Shown: one piece after another, positions 1-5,782 of the stretch
Position numbering within the stretch: position 1 is the stretch's first letter
Layout of the letters: every line of letters starts with the position of its first letter
Assembly: GCA_015486445.1 (NCBI GenBank)
Contig: WFRT01000124.1
Coordinates: 1 to 8,341 of the forward strand
DNA length: 8,341 nt
DNA from: Pseudomonadota bacterium
GTDB lineage: Bacteria; Desulfobacterota; Anaeroferrophillalia; Anaeroferrophillales; Tharpellaceae
Direction of reading: 5' to 3'
Translations under genes and position numbers: made by a program
The notes under the pieces: model-generated
Databases searched by the model: none
What the model was told of the DNA's origin: nothing
What the model saw: the letters and a program-made list of their open reading frames with translations, nothing else

Positions 1-57
1 ACTATTCAGCTAAATTCTATCTCCCCTCTTTACAGGAGGGGGCGGGGGTGGTTTTTC
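1..57 (+). repeat. Dispersed repeat, copy A (left bracket)
   Basis: ACTATTCAGC (1-10) followed by an AAT-containing stretch and the box GCGGGGGTGG plus T-run (42-56). The same two boxes in the same order, but inverted, occur at 1937-1979. The spacing between boxes differs (31 nt here, 17 nt there), so the copies have diverged. The window starts exactly at this repeat, so its outer end may be cut off. Confidence 0.55.
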
Positions 58-233
58 AGAGCGATTTCGGGAAGATTTCGTTGTTTTTCCCAGCGAGCGG
101 GAGCCCATAAGCATTGCAACTGTCTGAGCGTAGCGAGTTTTGCAATGCGGGCGGAGCGAGCGCTGGAAAAACAGAAATCTTAACGCTTAGCGAAGAAAAG
201 CCGCCCCCGAACCCGGGGTCGGGGGGAGGGGAG
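21..233. repeat. Long imperfect palindrome (hairpin element)
   Basis: The stretch folds back on itself through nested complementary blocks, read directly from the sequence. From outside in: CTCCCCTC 21-28 with GAGGGGAG 226-233 (8 of 8); 44-57 with 195-208 (14 pairs, two of them G-T); AAGATTTC 72-79 with GAAATCTT 174-181 (8 of 8); 83-95 with 161-172 (12 pairs, one bulged C); GCATTGCAA 111-119 with TTGCAATGC 140-148 (9 of 9). The central loop is about 20 nt and carries GAGCGTAGCGAG. The element ends 4 nt before the stop codon of the regulator, so it may end that transcript. The size and nested pairing resemble a REP/BIME or MITE-like non-coding element. No protein-coding gene is credible here. 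The palindrome is seen; its mobility is inferred. Confidence 0.75.
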
Positions 234-237
234 GCGA

Positions 238-960
238 TCAGGGTTTTAATTTCGGGTGCTGGTCGATTTTATGGAGCAGGGCGTGGAGGTTCTTGACGAC
301 CAGGTGTTTGCGGTGGGTTTCGACAATGCCCTCTTTCTTGAAATTTTGCAGATGGCGGTTGACCACGGCCCGGACCGAGCCGATCATGCCGGCCAGTTCT
401 TCGTGTGAAAGGTCGTGAATCAGCTCCAGTTCCCGGGTTTGTTGTTCCGGGTGGGTGTGGCGGAGAATAAGGTGCACCAGCCGGGTAAGGGTGTCGTAGA
501 GGCTCAGGTCGGTAGCCAGCTCTTCCAGGCTGCGCAGCTGCTCACCCAGGTAGGGGAGAAAGGTGCGGTTGAGCTCGGGGTGTTCCAGCATCCAGGCCCG
601 GACGGTTTCGATGGATGCGTGGATGGTTTCCAGGTCGTCGAGAGCGGTGGTGAAAACCTTGTGTTCATGGCTGTCCAGGAGGCTGATAATGTCAAAACCA
701 TCTCCCGGTCCCAGCAGGGCCACGGTCAGTTCGCGCCCGGTTTCAGGGTTTATCCGGTTGACTCTCATGCGGCCGGAAATGATGACGTAAAACCGTTTTC
801 GGCTCTGGCGGCTGTCGATGGCCGGAGCTTTCCGATTCCAGGTTTCGAAATGAAATTCGGCAAGCATTTGCCGCAGGGTCTCGCGGTCCAGGTTGGCGAA
901 CAGGGGAGATTGCTGCAGGCGCTGGAGACAGGCGGTGAAAAAGGGGGAATAAGGCTGCAT
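238..960 (-). CDS. Crp/Fnr-superfamily transcriptional regulator
   Basis: A 240-aa protein of the usual Crp/Fnr size. Residues about 15-125 form the cyclic-nucleotide-binding-type beta-barrel (YVIISGRMRVNRINPETGRE, then LGPGDGF), about 135-160 a dimerisation helix, and about 184-214 a winged helix-turn-helix (LSHEELAGMIGSVRAVVNRH, then LQNFKKEGIV). The N-terminal cysteine cluster that holds the Fe-S centre of true FNR is absent: the only cysteine is C11. The phosphate-binding Gly-Glu/Arg signature of cAMP receptors is also not evident after GDGF, so the ligand is unknown. The ATG at 960 has GGAG seven bases upstream. The gene is divergent from the channel gene across about 156 bp, which makes the channel a natural candidate target; this is inference. 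A long palindrome lies immediately downstream. Confidence 0.88.
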   Translation of the reverse strand: MQPYSPFFTACLQRLQQSPLFANLDRETLRQMLAEFHFETWNRKAPAIDSRQSRKRFYVIISGRMRVNRINPETGRELTVALLGPGDGFDIISLLDSHEHKVFTTALDDLETIHASIETVRAWMLEHPELNRTFLPYLGEQLRSLEELATDLSLYDTLTRLVHLILRHTHPEQQTRELELIHDLSHEELAGMIGSVRAVVNRHLQNFKKEGIVETHRKHLVVKNLHALLHKIDQHPKLKP

Positions 961-1043
961 GAGAAAACTCCGTGCGGAGGTGACATTCGGCCGGCCCGGT
1001 GACGGCGTGAGGGCTGGCCTTGGCGCGAAAACCGCCAGGGGTA

Positions 1044-1072
1044 TTGATTTAATCCGGGTTTCAGGTCATAAC
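1044..1072 (+). promoter_or_regulatory. Candidate sigma70-type promoter for the channel gene
   Basis: TTGATT at 1044-1049 and CATAAC at 1067-1072, separated by exactly 17 bp; each hexamer matches consensus at four of six positions. It lies about 45 bp before the preferred channel start, in the intergenic space shared with the divergent regulator. This is a weak match read by eye. Confidence 0.3.
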
Positions 1073-1116
1073 GGTGGAGATTCTGGTAAAGTTTGCCTGG
1101 TATGGGGTGTAGGATT

Positions 1117-1929
1117 ATGGGTGTAAAGCGAGATTGGCGTTTCCGGTTGCATGAAATAATCTTCGGTACTGAGACCCCGGCCGGCCGGGCTTTCGATGTT
1201 CTGCTGATGGTCAGCATTTTTTTAAGTGTCGGGGTCGTGATGCTTGACAGCGTTGCCGCCGTAAGTGCCGCCCACGGCCGCCTGCTGGCCGGGCTGGAGT
1301 GGTTTTTCACCCTGCTGTTTACGGCTGAGTACCTGCTGCGGCTGGCCTGTGTCGCCCGGCCCCGGCGTTATGCCATGAGCTTTTTCGGGATTGTCGATTT
1401 GCTGGCGATTCTGCCAACTTATCTCACCCTGGTGCTGCCCGGGGCCGAAATCTTCCTGGTGATCCGCATCCTCCGGGTTCTGCGGGTTTTTCGGGTCCTG
1501 AAACTGGTCCAGTATCTCGGCGAGGCCAACCTGCTGGTCCGGGCCCTGCGAGCCAGTCTGCGCAAGATTACCGTGTTTCTGTTCGCGGTATTGTGCCTGG
1601 TGGTGGTTTTCGGTTCGCTGATTTACGCCATCGAGGGAGAAGCCCACGGTTTTACCAGCATTCCCAAAAGTATCTATTGGGCGATCGTAACGATGACTAC
1701 GGTCGGTTATGGCGATATTTCCCCGCAGACCAGCTTCGGCCAGACCCTGGCCGCCCTGGTGATGATTGTCGGCTACAGCATTATCGCGGTTCCGACCGGG
1801 ATGGTCACGGTCGAGATCGGCCGGCAGTTGCAGAGCCATCGTTCCGGCGGCCGTTCCTGCCCGGGCTGCGGCGCCGCCGGCCACGATGATGACGCTTCTT
1901 ACTGCAAAATCTGCGGTGCCGCTTTGTAG
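1117..1929 (+). CDS. Voltage-gated K+ channel (Kv type) with C-terminal zinc ribbon
   Basis: A 270-aa inner-membrane ion channel subunit with six predicted transmembrane helices, expected to work as a tetramer. Segments by residue: S1 27-47, S2 57-80, S3 88-108, S4 112-134, S5 150-172 and S6 205-230. S4 is a voltage sensor with Arg at every third position (R117, R120, R123, R126, then K129). The pore holds the K+ selectivity filter TMTTVGYGD (192-200). The tail ends in a Cys4 zinc ribbon, CPGCG and CKICG (C248, C251, C263, C266). The ATG at 1117 is preferred: it follows a GTAGG stretch and gives the family-typical N-terminus with HEIIF and TPAGRAFD. Upstream in-frame TTG 1093 and ATG 1102 lack a good ribosome site. 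It is divergent from a Crp/Fnr-type regulator and convergent with the BtuF-CbiZ gene. Potassium selectivity follows from the filter; the role of the ribbon is unknown. Confidence 0.92.
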   Translation: MGVKRDWRFRLHEIIFGTETPAGRAFDVLLMVSIFLSVGVVMLDSVAAVSAAHGRLLAGLEWFFTLLFTAEYLLRLACVARPRRYAMSFFGIVDLLAILPTYLTLVLPGAEIFLVIRILRVLRVFRVLKLVQYLGEANLLVRALRASLRKITVFLFAVLCLVVVFGSLIYAIEGEAHGFTSIPKSIYWAIVTMTTVGYGDISPQTSFGQTLAALVMIVGYSIIAVPTGMVTVEIGRQLQSHRSGGRSCPGCGAAGHDDDASYCKICGAAL

Positions 1930-1936
1930 TCGGCCT

Positions 1937-1979
1937 GCAAAGCCACCCCCGCACCCAACCCCGTATTCGGCTGAATAGT
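1937..1979 (-). repeat. Dispersed repeat, copy B (inverted, right bracket)
   Basis: Read on the minus strand, it starts ACTATTCAGC (complement of 1970-1979), continues CGAATAC and a G-rich run, and reaches GCGGGGGTGG then CTTT (complement of 1939-1952). This reproduces the two boxes of copy A at 1-57 in opposite orientation. It fills nearly all of the gap between the convergent channel and BtuF-CbiZ stops, so it may also act as a transcript end, although it has no U-tract. Confidence 0.55.
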
Positions 1980-1984
1980 TACCG

Positions 1985-4084
1985 CTAAAGTTGAATCGCC
2001 GGATTGCAGCTCGCCGCCGCCCCGGCCAGGATGGCGGCCAATCCCCGGCCGAGCACGGGGGGAAGATTTTTCGGGATGCAGGGGGTGATGTCGACCGCTT
2101 GCCCGGCAATTGCGCGGGCGGTTTCACTGCACCACCGGTTGACGGCTTCGAGATTTTCCAGCAGGCCCCTTTGCTGGCTGTCACTCAGGCTCATTATGGC
2201 TTCGAGGAAGCCGGCATAGCGGGGGTTGAGCAACAGGTGCTCGACCCGGGCCCGCAGTCGCCGGGTTTTTTCCCGGTCGCCGCCAACCGCCCGGCGGCAG
2301 AGGCGGCTGAGTTCGAGCCGCCTCTCCCTCAGGCGCTGAAAGACCGAACGCCGCGCCGCCAGGCCGTTTTGTTTGTAAATCGCTTCCCTGACCCCGGCGT
2401 AAACCGCCCGGGCCGCGAGTTCCCCGAACTTGCTGTGGCCGCCAGCGTTGTCGATCGTAAACTCTCCCCGGCCTTCGACCACGATGATGTTGTCGGTTCC
2501 GGTGCCGGTGGCCTGGTGGCGGGCCGGGCTGGCACTCGAACGGATGTCGAGGTCTTCGAGGGCCGCGGTTTTGGCTTCGGTGGCGGTAATCACGGCCCGG
2601 GCCATGGCCCGGCGGGTGAGTTGGGCGTTGCTCAACAGCAGGATGTTGATGGTTCCGGGCTTGCCAGGTTTTCGGTGCAGGCCGGGCTCGTAGAAACCAC
2701 CGTTGTCGGCCCCCATGCGCAGGGCGTTGCTGACGACTCCGGCGGTAACCAGGGCCGTGACCTTGAGCTGGCGAAACTCCTGGTGGCTGACTGACAGGCA
2801 TGTCATCCGGGCCCCGGTAAAAAGAATGGCGGTTTCCTCAGCTTCCAGGCCCAGGGTCTTGAGCGTCGACCGGCGCAGGCCTTTGAGTCCGGAGGCATGG
2901 TTCAGGCCCCAGGCCGGGGCCGGGAAATAGTTGTTGGCAACAAACTTGATTCCGCTCCGCTCCCCTTCCAGGGTGGACAATACCCGCATCGGCTCGGCCA
3001 GGGTCAGAACCAGGGTCTGGTTGCGGAAATCTTTGATCTCGCTGGTAACGATATCGGCTCTTTCTATATAATCGAAATCCAGTTTCAGGGGTTTACTGCC
3101 GACGACCCGTTCCGGGTGGATGAAATTGGCCGGGTTCTCGAACTCTTTTTCGTAGATCCGGGCCGCCAGCCAGCTGACGAAGGTGCCGCAGTGGGTTGCG
3201 CTGCGGCAGGTGAAATCACAGGGGAAGAAGTAGACCTGGTGATTTCTGATTGCCTCGACCTCGTTCCAGCCCGGCCGGCGAAGCAGGGTCAGCAGTTCCC
3301 GGTCGCCCCCGCAGCCGTAGATGACCTGGGGATTGAACTTTTTCCACTCGGCCAGGCTGACCGTGGTAATGTTGCCCGACCGGCCGAAACGGGGGGCGAT
3401 GCCGCCGGCGGCCCGGATGTATTCGTTCTGGAAAGAGTCGTCGCCGGGGGCCATGAGCCGGGTGCGGCCCATGATCCGCATTACCCGTTTTCTGTCGCTT
3501 TCGGGAATCTTCGCGACCTTGGTGGCGATCACATCGAGCTGGCGCTGTTCTTCGGCGATGACCTTGATGGCTTCCCGGGTGTGGCCGAAGATGCGGCCGA
3601 GCCGGGCGATCAGGAAAAAGGTTTTTTCAATCGAATCGGGAGCGATTTCAATCAGCGTGACGCTCCGGTTTTTGAAATGCCTGGGAATTTCAGTCTGGAT
3701 TTTGGCATAAAAGATCAGGTCCGGCCGCAATCTTTCGATGCTTTCGACATCGGGGGCGAAAAAACCGCCGACGATGGTTTTTTTCGCGCATTCCGGCGGC
3801 ATGACGGAGTGGTAGGTAATTCCGACTATCCGGTCCCCCGCCCCAATTCGCATTATAATTTCAGTGGCCGTCGGTACCAGGGAGACAACCCTGCGGGGCT
3901 CCTTCTCAAGATGTATCAAGTGGCCCCCGGCATCGGTGAACGAGATCGGAAACCGGTTTGCGTCCGCCGCCCGGGCCGGGGCCGGCAGGAGCGTGAGAAG
4001 GAAAGCCGCCAGGATGAATACGGAAAATGTGACGGCCGAAATTTTGCTTCGAGACTGTTTTTTGTGATGGTGGGGGCTGGTCAA
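1985..4084 (-). CDS. cbiZ: Exported BtuF-like binding domain fused to CbiZ adenosylcobinamide amidohydrolase
   Basis: A 699-aa two-domain protein. Residues 1-40 form a signal peptide (basic start, hydrophobic 16-34, cleavage near PARAA). Residues about 45-315 match the TroA/BtuF helical-backbone substrate-binding fold (RRVVSLVPTATEII; then ERLRPDLIF). Residues about 365-575 match CbiZ, which hydrolyses the aminopropanol amide of adenosylcobinamide to adenosylcobyric acid for corrinoid salvage and remodelling. Its landmarks are TAGVVSNALRMG (448-458), INILLLSNAQLTRRAM (479-494), ATEAKTAALEDLDIRS (501-516), ATGTGTDNII (525-534) and IDNAGGHSKFGELAARAVYA (544-563). Residues 575-699 are helical, basic and unassigned. 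C289, C293 and C299 form an unusual cysteine group in the binding domain. The start is TTG at 4084, preceded by AGAGAGGG four bases upstream. No btuC/btuD transporter genes are adjacent and no B12 box is visible upstream. A periplasmic location is inferred from the signal peptide. Confidence 0.88.
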   Translation of the reverse strand: MTSPHHHKKQSRSKISAVTFSVFILAAFLLTLLPAPARAADANRFPISFTDAGGHLIHLEKEPRRVVSLVPTATEIIMRIGAGDRIVGITYHSVMPPECAKKTIVGGFFAPDVESIERLRPDLIFYAKIQTEIPRHFKNRSVTLIEIAPDSIEKTFFLIARLGRIFGHTREAIKVIAEEQRQLDVIATKVAKIPESDRKRVMRIMGRTRLMAPGDDSFQNEYIRAAGGIAPRFGRSGNITTVSLAEWKKFNPQVIYGCGGDRELLTLLRRPGWNEVEAIRNHQVYFFPCDFTCRSATHCGTFVSWLAARIYEKEFENPANFIHPERVVGSKPLKLDFDYIERADIVTSEIKDFRNQTLVLTLAEPMRVLSTLEGERSGIKFVANNYFPAPAWGLNHASGLKGLRRSTLKTLGLEAEETAILFTGARMTCLSVSHQEFRQLKVTALVTAGVVSNALRMGADNGGFYEPGLHRKPGKPGTINILLLSNAQLTRRAMARAVITATEAKTAALEDLDIRSSASPARHQATGTGTDNIIVVEGRGEFTIDNAGGHSKFGELAARAVYAGVREAIYKQNGLAARRSVFQRLRERRLELSRLCRRAVGGDREKTRRLRARVEHLLLNPRYAGFLEAIMSLSDSQQRGLLENLEAVNRWCSETARAIAGQAVDITPCIPKNLPPVLGRGLAAILAGAAASCNPAIQL

Positions 4085-4189
4085 TATACCCTCTCTGGTT
4101 TGGGGGAAGATTGAGTGCTTGCGTGTGTTCGGATAACGAGGTTTTTGCCCTTAACATATTTATCACGGGCATGGTAGCCTGTTTTTAAG

Positions 4190-4218
4190 TTGACAAAACT
4201 AATTATGTTTTGTAGATA
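4190..4218 (+). promoter_or_regulatory. Sigma70-type promoter of rubrerythrin
   Basis: Perfect TTGACA (4190-4195), a 17-bp spacer, then TAGATA (4213-4218, four of six). The spacer is AT-rich and carries the dyad AAAAC...GTTTT (4195-4211), a Fur/PerR-sized imperfect palindrome. PerR-type control of rubrerythrin is known in other anaerobes, but assigning this site to PerR is speculation. The predicted transcript would start near 4225, giving a leader of about 70 nt. Confidence 0.65.
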
Positions 4219-4219
4219 A

Positions 4220-4237
4220 GGTTGATATGAGTCAACC
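4220..4237 (+). promoter_or_regulatory. Candidate operator dyad at the rubrerythrin transcription start
   Basis: GGTTGA (4220-4225), a 6-bp spacer, TCAACC (4232-4237): perfect 6-bp arms lying directly after the -10 hexamer. A third related half, GGTTG, follows at 4243-4247, and TTGTCAA (4246-4252) mirrors the TTGACAA at the -35. The location suits repression; the regulator is unknown. Confidence 0.4.
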
Positions 4238-4265
4238 GTCAGGGTTGTCAAACAAATATCGATGC

Positions 4266-4280
4266 GTCGACATCGTCGAC
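4266..4280 (+). repeat. Paired GTCGAC dyad in the rubrerythrin leader
   Basis: Two GTCGAC palindromes (4266-4271 and 4275-4280) separated by ATC form a near-perfect 15-bp inverted repeat directly before the ribosome site TAAGGAGG (4283-4290). It could be an RNA hairpin that influences translation or a protein site; it may also be chance. Confidence 0.3.
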
Positions 4281-4296
4281 CGTAAGGAGGATGACA

Positions 4297-4800
4297 ATGA
4301 GTAAAACACTGGAAAATTTACAGGCGGCATTTGCCGGAGAGAGTCAGGCCAACCGCAAATACCTGGCCTTTGCCGAAAAGGCCGAGGCCGAGGGTTTTAA
4401 ACAGATTGCCCGGCTTTTCCGGGCCGCGGCCGCAGCCGAAACGGTTCACGCCCATGGCCATTTGAAAGCCATGGACGGGGTCGGGGACACCGGGGCTAAT
4501 CTCAAGTCGGCAATCGAGGGAGAGGGTTTTGAATTCAAGGATATGTACCCGGGCTTCATTGCCGCCGCCAGGGAAGAGGGCAACAAGAAAGCCCTGCGCA
4601 TGTTCGAGTGGGCCAACACGGTTGAGGAAGTTCATTACGGACTTTACCAGGAGGCGCTCAAAACCTATGAGACCGGTGGCGACCTGCCGGCCGCAGACAT
4701 CTGGGTCTGCAGTGTCTGCGGCAATACGGTTACCGGCGCCTGCCCCGACAAGTGCAGTGTCTGCGGAGTTCCCGGCGGCAAGTTCGCGAAAATTGACTGA
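4297..4800 (+). CDS. rbr: Rubrerythrin (non-heme diiron peroxidase)
   Basis: A 167-aa cytoplasmic protein that reduces hydrogen peroxide in anaerobes using electrons from rubredoxin or other donors. The N-terminal four-helix bundle supplies the diiron site. By comparison with the Desulfovibrio vulgaris protein the ligands are E15, E48 and H51 (ETVH), E79, position 82, E110 and H113 (EEVH). Position 82, usually Glu, is Asp here (EFKDMYP). The C-terminal rubredoxin-like domain binds one iron through C138, C141, C153 and C156; C149 is an extra cysteine. The start at 4297 is chosen because TAAGGAGG (4283-4290) sits six bases before it; the in-frame ATG at 4291 directly abuts that site. It appears to be monocistronic, with its own promoter and terminator, and is divergent from the BtuF-CbiZ gene. 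Confidence 0.95.
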   Translation: MSKTLENLQAAFAGESQANRKYLAFAEKAEAEGFKQIARLFRAAAAAETVHAHGHLKAMDGVGDTGANLKSAIEGEGFEFKDMYPGFIAAAREEGNKKALRMFEWANTVEEVHYGLYQEALKTYETGGDLPAADIWVCSVCGNTVTGACPDKCSVCGVPGGKFAKID

Positions 4801-4816
4801 GCCGGCGGTTTAACGT

Positions 4817-4844
4817 CTTGCGGGAGTTTGTTTCCCGCATCAAG
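4817..4844 (+). other. Stem-loop after rubrerythrin
   Basis: GCGGGA (4820-4825) pairs with TCCCGC (4833-4838) around a 7-nt loop, extended by CTT/AAG with a small bulge. It has no T-run, so by itself it is not a classical terminator; it may protect the 3' end ahead of the true terminator. Confidence 0.4.
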
Positions 4845-4855
4845 AGTGGATTTGC

Positions 4856-4890
4856 AAAGGGGAGGCCGTTTCCGGCCCTCCCCTTTTTTT
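4856..4890 (+). terminator. Rho-independent terminator of rubrerythrin
   Basis: GGGGAGG-CCG (4859-4868) pairs with CGG-C-CCTCCCC (4873-4883) around a TTTC loop with one bulged base, followed by seven T (4884-4890). The strong GC stem and T-run make this a textbook intrinsic terminator. It separates rubrerythrin from the next gene. Confidence 0.88.
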
Positions 4891-4925
4891 ATGTTTGACG
4901 GCATGGAGCCGAAAAGGAGGGAGCG

Positions 4926-5711
4926 ATGAGAGATCTGCGAAAAGGGATGAAGAAAGGCGGGCGTGGTTTTTCCCGGGGAATGGTTGTCGTACTCGGGATG
5001 CTGCTGGTTGCAGCGCCCCTGTATGCCGGCAGCGACTGGCTGAAAAGCGGCCGGGAGATGCTCAACCAGGTGGGGACCCCGTCTTCCGTTCCCGGCGCCG
5101 GCCAGAGCCTGTCTTCCGGGGAAATTGCCGCCGGCTTGAAAGACGCCCTGCGGGTCGGCAGCGAGGCGGTGGTCGCCCAGCTGGGCAAAAGCGGCGGTTT
5201 TGAACTCGACCCGGCGATCCATATCCCGTTGCCGGAGGATTTGCAGACTGTTAAAAAAGCCCTCGACCGGGTTGGCATGGGGGAGATGATGGATGATCTC
5301 GAGCTCAAGCTCAACCGGGCCGCCGAGGTGGCGACGCCCAAGGCCAGGAAACTTTTTCTCGCGGCCATCGACGAAATGACGATCGACGACGCCCGGGCCA
5401 TTTACCAGGGGCCGGATGACGCCGCGACCCAGTATTTCCGTCGCAAAATGAGCCCGGCCCTGACCCGGGAGATGACGCCGGTGGTTGCCGCCAGCCTGAA
5501 TGAGGTCGGGGCGGTGAAAACCTATGACGAGATTATGAGGCAGTACAAAAACATCCCCTTCGTTCCCGATGTCAAGGAAGACCTTAACCAGTATGTCGTG
5601 GAGAAGGGGATTGACGGCATCTTTTACTATCTCGCCCGGGAGGAGGCGGCAATCCGCAGCGACCCGCTCAAGCAGTCGACGGCCCTGCTCAAGCGGCTCT
5701 TCGGGAAATAA
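4926..5711 (+). CDS. Exported DUF4197-family protein
   Basis: A 261-aa protein with an N-terminal signal: basic residues 1-18, hydrophobic 19-33, likely cleavage after LYA (32-34). The mature part matches the DUF4197 pattern: EIAAGLKDALRVGSEAVV (66-83), IHIPLPEDL (98-106), LNRAAEVATPKA (129-140), FLAAIDEMTIDDARAIYQG (144-162), AATQYFR (166-172), DLNQYVVEKGIDGIFYYLA (219-237) and a DPLKQSTALLKRLFGK end. The family is common in Gram-negative bacteria and has no established function. The ATG has AAGGAGG (4914-4920) five bases upstream. The rubrerythrin terminator lies just before it, so it needs its own promoter, which I could not identify. It is convergent with the DUF4412-like gene. Confidence 0.88.
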   Translation: MRDLRKGMKKGGRGFSRGMVVVLGMLLVAAPLYAGSDWLKSGREMLNQVGTPSSVPGAGQSLSSGEIAAGLKDALRVGSEAVVAQLGKSGGFELDPAIHIPLPEDLQTVKKALDRVGMGEMMDDLELKLNRAAEVATPKARKLFLAAIDEMTIDDARAIYQGPDDAATQYFRRKMSPALTREMTPVVAASLNEVGAVKTYDEIMRQYKNIPFVPDVKEDLNQYVVEKGIDGIFYYLAREEAAIRSDPLKQSTALLKRLFGK

Positions 5712-5740
5712 AGTTCCGGATTCCCCCGGATCTGCAGCAG

Positions 5741-5769
5741 CAAGGCCCGAAGTCTTGAAGACCGCCTTG
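5741..5769. other. Stem-loop between convergent genes
   Basis: CAAGGC (5741-5746) pairs with GCCTTG (5764-5769), enclosing a second dyad, GTCTT-G-AAGAC (5752-5762). It lies in the 71-bp gap between two convergent stops and could serve both strands, but neither side has a clear T-run. Confidence 0.35.
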
Positions 5770-5782
5770 TTGCGTCGGTATT

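Noticed and set aside
1..237. CRISPR array or tandem repeats in the left-hand intergenic region
   Set aside because: The recurring GAGCG/AGCGAG words are arms and loops of one palindrome; there is no regular repeat-spacer pattern.
114..296. Small open frame inside the palindrome
   Set aside because: It covers both arms of the hairpin, has no ribosome site and runs into the antisense of the regulator.
1093..1116. TTG at 1093 as the channel start
   Set aside because: No ribosome site precedes it, and the 8 extra residues fall outside the family-typical N-terminus, which begins at the ATG at 1117.
1222..2184. Minus-strand open frame opposite the channel gene
   Set aside because: Low-complexity Gly/Gln-rich translation with no domain; it is antisense to an unmistakable channel and overlaps the BtuF-CbiZ stop.
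2897..4114. Long open frame on the plus strand opposite the BtuF-CbiZ gene
   Set aside because: It is a shadow of the high-GC coding strand; its translation matches no family I recognise and the opposite strand carries clear domains.
4085..4296. Cobalamin riboswitch upstream of the BtuF-CbiZ gene
   Set aside because: The minus-strand leader was read for the conserved B12-box core and its flanking helices; none is recognisable, and the region is AT-rich and short.
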